DNA of 45,255 nt from Pelotomaculum propionicicum (lineage in GTDB: Bacteria > Bacillota > Desulfotomaculia > Desulfotomaculales > Pelotomaculaceae), in the NCBI RefSeq assembly GCF_004369225.1, contig NZ_QFFZ01000030.1, positions 1-45,255 on the forward strand, in the 5' to 3' direction. Positions 41,513-45,255 of the stretch are shown in pieces. The stretch's first letter is position 1, and each line of letters starts with the position of its first letter. The notes beneath the pieces were generated by a model that did not search any database, had not been told where the DNA came from, and worked only from the letters and a program-made list of their open reading frames with translations. Made by a program: the position numbers and the translations under genes.

Positions 41513-43135
41513 ATGCTGGCGGAAAAAACAGTAACCGTGATACCCGCAAATCCGGTCCTAACGATGGAAAAGCGGGGACGAAAAAAGTTAAGGGTTGCCG
41601 CCTACTGCCGGGTCAGCACGGACCAGGAAGAACAGCAATCCAGCTATCAAGCCCAGATAGACTATTACACCGAAAAGATCGGTAAAAACCCCGACTGGAC
41701 ACTGGCCGGGATTTTTGCGGACGAGGGCATCACCGGCACAAGCGCCAAAAAGCGCACTGAGTTTTTGAAGCTCATGGAGCTGTGTAAAAAAGGCAAGGTT
41801 GATTTGGTGCTGACCAAATCCATATCCAGATTTTCGAGAAACACCCTGGACTGCCTCGGCTACATCCGCATGCTGAAAGAACGGCAAATTCCAGTCATCT
41901 TTGAAAAAGAGGGCATCAACACCATGACCCTCACCAGCGAACTTTCTATCAGCATAATCGGCAGCTTCGCCCAGGCCGAGAGCGAATCCATCAGCAAGAA
42001 CGTGACCTGGGGCAAGCGGCAGAGCTTCAAAAAGGGCAATGTAATCTTCCAATACTACAGAATGCTCGGCTACGAAAAAGGTGAAGATGGGAAACCCCGC
42101 GTCGTGCCGGAGGAAGCCGAGATCGTCAGGTGGATTTTTAACAGCTACCTCGCCGGCTACAGTGTGGAAAAAATCAAGAAAGAGCTTGAGAGCAAGGGAG
42201 TTGTTTCCTCAACGGGAAAGCCCACCTGGTCGGCGGCGGCGTTAAGATACCTGCTTAAAAACGAAAAATACATAGGCGACGCCCTGCTGCAGAAAACCTT
42301 TGTAGCAGATTTTCTCACCAAAAAGACAAAGAAAAACAACGGGGAGTTGCCCCAGTATTATGTGACAGGGAACCATGAGGCCATTATCTCAAAGGACATT
42401 TTCAACCGGGTCCAGGAGGAAATGGCCAGACGAAGCAACAAACGAAAAGTCTCACAGAAAAAGACCAAAACCGAGCATGGCAAATACAGCGGCAAATACG
42501 CTCTGACCGAGCTTCTCATGTGCGGCAACTGCGGCACTCAATACCGCCGGGTGACATGGGCGAGAAACGGCAACAAGAAAATTGTGTGGCGCTGCATCAA
42601 CCGCCTGGAATACGGAACAAAATACTGCAAAAGTTCTCCCACCATAGAGGAATACAAACTGCAGGACGCCATAGTCAAAGCCATCGCCTCATTCGCCGCC
42701 GACAAGGACGAGCTGATCGCCACCTTAAAGAATAGCCTGCGGATCGCGCTTATAGCCGGCGAGGATGTCATAGACACCATCGCCATTGAAAACAGGATCA
42801 AAGAGCTTAACGCCGTCATGCTCGACCTCGTCCAGATCAGCTTCAGGTCAAGCGCCGGCGCGGATTACTTCGATGACAAATTCAAAGAGATATCCGATGA
42901 AATCAAGGAACTGCAAGATACCCTGAAAAACCATGAGCAGCGGCAAATCACCACTCAAAACACCCAGTCAAGAATGGATGAGATCATTAAAATCCTTGAA
43001 AAAGAAAACTTCAACCTCGCCGGGTATAACGACGCGCTGGTCAGGCAGCTCGTCAAAAATGTAAAAATTATTTCTGAGACTAAAATACGGATCACCTTCA
43101 AAGGTGGTCTTGAGATAGAACGGGAACTGCAGTAA
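41513..43135 (+). CDS. Large serine recombinase (second full copy)
   Basis: The 540-residue protein has an intact catalytic motif YCRVSTDQEEQQ, arginine motif LTKSISRFSRNTLD, a recombinase domain, a zinc ribbon (CGNCGTQYRRV) and a long coiled-coil C-terminus. It is related to but clearly diverged from the recombinase at 39066. GGAAAGGAGC precedes the start, 18 bases after the previous gene. With its neighbours it forms the integration/excision module at the right end of the element. Confidence 0.93.
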   Translation: MLAEKTVTVIPANPVLTMEKRGRKKLRVAAYCRVSTDQEEQQSSYQAQIDYYTEKIGKNPDWTLAGIFADEGITGTSAKKRTEFLKLMELCKKGKVDLVLTKSISRFSRNTLDCLGYIRMLKERQIPVIFEKEGINTMTLTSELSISIIGSFAQAESESISKNVTWGKRQSFKKGNVIFQYYRMLGYEKGEDGKPRVVPEEAEIVRWIFNSYLAGYSVEKIKKELESKGVVSSTGKPTWSAAALRYLLKNEKYIGDALLQKTFVADFLTKKTKKNNGELPQYYVTGNHEAIISKDIFNRVQEEMARRSNKRKVSQKKTKTEHGKYSGKYALTELLMCGNCGTQYRRVTWARNGNKKIVWRCINRLEYGTKYCKSSPTIEEYKLQDAIVKAIASFAADKDELIATLKNSLRIALIAGEDVIDTIAIENRIKELNAVMLDLVQISFRSSAGADYFDDKFKEISDEIKELQDTLKNHEQRQITTQNTQSRMDEIIKILEKENFNLAGYNDALVRQLVKNVKIISETKIRITFKGGLEIERELQ

Positions 43136-43220
43136 TCGCCGCAAAGGAGATTGATTAAAACTTTAAAGATCATTATATCCTGCAATAAGAGCGGGGTATA
43201 AAATAAAGGAGCGTAAGCCT

Positions 43221-43355
43221 ATGAGTAAGAAAAAGCAAAAGATACAAAACCGTCCGAAGCGTGTATGGATATACTGCTGGACAGGATCGTAGGATGAAAA
43301 TTCCTTATCAGACCAGCGGGACGTTTCTATTGAAAATAAAAATCAGAATTATTGT
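43221..43355 (+). pseudogene. N-terminal relic of a further serine recombinase
   Basis: AAGGAG precedes an ATG at 43221 that reads MSKKKQKIQNRPKRVWIYCW and stops after TGS. The same frame continues DENSLSDQRDVSIEN, which looks like the start of a resolvase domain (YCR.., then ..SL..QR), with the active-site region ruined. It lies at the point where composition turns AT-rich and may mark the element's right edge. The call rests on short resemblance. 43356-43492 shows nothing clear. Confidence 0.45.
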
Positions 43356-43492
43356 ATGAATTTCCCTAAAATGATATTATCAATATGATTTATTAGGTTG
43401 TCTATCTATTAGGGAAAGTTTGCCAAATATATTTTAAAAACACATGGGATCTTTAGAGCTTTACGGTAGACTATGACTTTAAGGGGGGATCT

Positions 43493-44212
43493 ATGTTGAA
43501 GTATATTGATGACTATACAGTTAAAGCTCGTGTAGCACCGTTTTTCCTAGCATTATTACCTGCTTTATTTGTTCTCTATTTATGGGCTCCCAAAGCATAT
43601 GAAATTAAAATAGGAATTGGCACAGCGATTTTGTCCATAACCATTTCATTAATTAGCGCACAAGTTGGAAGGAATTCAGGAAAGCGGAAAGAAGTAGAAT
43701 TATGGAAAAGCTGGGGAGGAGCTCCGACAACGAGATTATTAAGGCATTCAAATATCGAATTCAATTCATTACAGCGTACCCGTAATCACAAAAAATTACA
43801 GTTAATGATTCCGGACATAAAGATTCCAACATTTGAAGAAGAGCAAAATAACCCTAAACTAGCAGATGAAACTTATGAAGCATGTGTAAAATACCTAATT
43901 AGCAAAACTCGGGATGCAGATAAATATCCATTGATTTACAAAGAAAATGTTAACTATGGTTTCTTAAGAAATCTTTGGGGCTTAAAGAATTTTGGAATAA
44001 GTATATCAATCCTTAGCATCATCTTATCTTGCCTATATATAGGAATAAATTGGTTTAAGGCTTTATATATATCCCCTGAGTCGATTATTGTTCTATTATT
44101 GTGCGTAGTCGCTCTGTTATCATGGATATTCTGGATTAAACCAGATAAAGTAAGAATTGCAGCAGAAGCATATGCCGAACGTCTATTGGAATGCTGTGAA
44201 ACCATTGAATAA
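43493..44212 (+). CDS. Membrane protein with four transmembrane segments, unknown function
   Basis: The 239-residue protein has two membrane segments near the N-terminus (about residues 14-58), a polar domain of about 105 residues, and two more segments near residues 165-215 with a short charged tail. AAGGGGGGA precedes the start. Composition is AT-rich, unlike the recombinases, so it likely belongs to the chromosome or to another acquired unit. It is 37 bases from a STAS-GHKL gene with the same direction. I recognise no family. Confidence 0.7.
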   Translation: MLKYIDDYTVKARVAPFFLALLPALFVLYLWAPKAYEIKIGIGTAILSITISLISAQVGRNSGKRKEVELWKSWGGAPTTRLLRHSNIEFNSLQRTRNHKKLQLMIPDIKIPTFEEEQNNPKLADETYEACVKYLISKTRDADKYPLIYKENVNYGFLRNLWGLKNFGISISILSIILSCLYIGINWFKALYISPESIIVLLLCVVALLSWIFWIKPDKVRIAAEAYAERLLECCETIE

Positions 44213-44249
44213 TTAGCCTCAAATTTTCAGGTAATGGAGATGACAAAGC

Positions 44250-45125
44250 CTGAACAAAGTTGTAGAAATCATAAAAATTCCTGATTTTAATAATTGGTTT
44301 AGAAAAATCGATGGTCTTTGTTGGAGAATTAGTAAGCTCCAAATTGGAGATGTTGTGGCTTTTGACATGAGTAATATTACCTTTATTAAGCCAGGCGGGG
44401 CTATTCTTCTTTTACTAATGTGTAAGCAGGTTTGGGGTAAAACTTTATGTAAAGTACGACTAGATAATTTACGTTTCAATGTTCAATCCTATTTAAATAG
44501 GATTGATTTTTTTAAAAATGATTTCGTTTATACTAATGATCGACTCTCTTTATGGTCGAAATTTGGGCGAAACGATCGATCACTTTCCGTTATAGAGATA
44601 ACCCGAATATTGAACCCTATGGATGTAGCGAAATTCAGAGAAACAGCAAAAACCATTACCAATAAATGGTTTCCAGGGGATAATCTAAAACCAGAAAGAG
44701 AAAAGTTTTCTACGATGATAATGGAAATATGCAATAACAGCTTGGAACATAGTACAGGCTCCGAAGAAATGGGTGAATGTTACGGTCTTTTACAGGTCTA
44801 CTCTCATTCCGAAAAACCGGAAATATCAGTATCCATAGGTGACCTAGGTATAGGTATTAGAACTCATTTAAAGAAAAAATATTCTTGGGTTTATAATTCA
44901 GACTCAGCAACTATTAAAAAAGTTCTGGAAGGGCTTAGTGGTAGGCTTGATGGGACTGGAGGAATGGGTATACCTTTTATTAAAAATACTACAGTAGAAT
45001 TGAAAGGAACACTAATAATCCGATCAGGTAGAGGTATTGTTTCAGTTGGAAATATGGCCAAAACCTCCGAATTTGTCGGTTCTTTCCCGGGCACCCAATA
45101 CCAAATAATTTTAAATAAGAAATAA
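44250..45125 (+). CDS. STAS domain plus GHKL (histidine kinase-like) ATPase protein
   Basis: The N-terminal part reads IGDVVAFDMSNITFIKPGG, a STAS-like fold as in anti-anti-sigma factors. The C-terminal part is a GHKL ATPase with N-box MEICNNSLEHS, G1 box DLGIGI and G2 box GTGGMGIPFI. Such pairs of domains suggest a partner-switching regulator. The frame is open from 44244, but no ATG begins it: CTG at 44250 has GGAGATGA upstream, while GTG at 44355 would cut the STAS fold. A one-base change after an ATG at 44240 is another explanation. No phosphoacceptor His domain is seen. The last 130 bases of the window show no gene. Confidence 0.68.
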   Translation: MNKVVEIIKIPDFNNWFRKIDGLCWRISKLQIGDVVAFDMSNITFIKPGGAILLLLMCKQVWGKTLCKVRLDNLRFNVQSYLNRIDFFKNDFVYTNDRLSLWSKFGRNDRSLSVIEITRILNPMDVAKFRETAKTITNKWFPGDNLKPEREKFSTMIMEICNNSLEHSTGSEEMGECYGLLQVYSHSEKPEISVSIGDLGIGIRTHLKKKYSWVYNSDSATIKKVLEGLSGRLDGTGGMGIPFIKNTTVELKGTLIIRSGRGIVSVGNMAKTSEFVGSFPGTQYQIILNKK

Positions 45126-45255
45126 CATCAGAGCTGACGCATGAATCTAAAGATTTATAACTGACAAGGTTTATAAGAGTTGGGGAGAAAAAGTTTTTCG
45201 CAAAATAGCACTGGACACCACAAAATAAATATGAGACAATAGTGTGGGAAATTTT

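Larger units (their letters stand above)
427..43355. mobile_element. Integrative conjugative element (Tn1549/CTn-like), partly decayed, carrying BREX
   Basis: The stretch holds a Gram-positive conjugation set (VirB6-, PrgI/VirB3-, VirB4- and VirD4-like proteins, an M23 peptidase, MobC and a relaxase), a TOPRIM primase, small DUF proteins typical of clostridial ICEs, and a terminal serine-recombinase cluster. The right edge is placed near a recombinase relic at 43221-43355, after which composition becomes AT-rich. The left edge is uncertain because a transposase tail and a truncated gene lie there. No attachment-site repeats were identified by eye. Several transfer genes are frameshifted, so the element may be immobile or dependent on a helper. 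Confidence 0.75.

Noticed and set aside
1-45255. CRISPR arrays, rRNA and tRNA genes
   Set aside because: No regularly spaced repeats, no rRNA-like blocks and no cloverleaf-like sequence with a CCA or TTC loop pattern were noticed by eye. A dedicated scan was not possible.
45180-45255. Possible IS end or promoter at the right edge of the window
   Set aside because: The TGGACACC segment near 45212 resembles the ends of some IS3-type elements, but the sequence stops before any transposase could be seen.

Overview
The window looks like a chromosomal segment of a moderately GC-rich Firmicute, most likely a clostridial or Peptococcaceae-type bacterium. The evidence is strong GGAGG ribosome binding sites, a Tn1549/CTn-like Gram-positive conjugation gene set, clusters of large serine recombinases, and a c-di-GMP-I riboswitch typical of Clostridia. 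The genus cannot be fixed from sequence alone. Most of the window (about 0.4-43.4 kb) is one integrative conjugative element (ICE) or its remnant. It carries a complete type 1 BREX phage-defence island.

Layout. 0-0.7 kb: a transposase tail and a truncated ICE gene. 0.76-6.6 kb: conjugation genes (secreted surface protein, DUF3852-like pilin-size protein, VirB6-like, PrgI/VirB3-like, small accessory genes), interrupted by a MntA-HepT toxin-antitoxin pair. 6.7-10.1 kb: a dead 5' fragment of virB4, then an inserted ECF sigma/anti-sigma pair and a uracil-DNA-glycosylase-like gene, before the intact virB4. 10.2-21.6 kb: virB4, an amidoligase plus gamma-glutamylcyclotransferase pair, a frameshifted M23 peptidase, two DUF6103 genes, a probable oriT region, mobC (frameshifted end), a relaxase with Sel1 repeats, a TOPRIM primase, a frameshifted virD4 and a small HTH gene. 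21.7-22.1 kb: a decayed gene. 22.1-36.0 kb: small HTH regulator, brxA, brxB, brxC, pglX, an embedded HEPN-domain gene, pglZ and brxL, all co-directional with short gaps. 36.1-38.4 kb: mostly non-coding, with a c-di-GMP-I riboswitch and terminator, a sigma-like gene and a long GC-rich region full of hairpins. 38.4-43.4 kb: the integration module, made of a catalytically altered small recombinase, a SHOCT-like protein, a full recombinase, a catalytic-domain-less recombinase, a second full recombinase and a relic of another. 43.5-45.1 kb: an AT-rich pair, a membrane protein and a STAS-GHKL protein, probably outside the element.

How it works together. The transfer genes would build a VirB/VirD4-type channel; MobC and the relaxase would nick oriT; the serine recombinases would excise and integrate the element. 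At least four transfer genes or nearby relics are frameshifted (M23, mobC, virD4, the gene before BREX), while all eight genes of the BREX island are open over about 14 kb. This suggests selection now keeps the defence island while transfer decays. The most interesting points are: a HEPN gene inside the BREX operon; an AT-rich specificity segment in PglX; a recurrent C-terminal tail (PGLSM-like) on unrelated element proteins; an apparently orphan c-di-GMP riboswitch; and an unassigned structured region before the recombinase genes.
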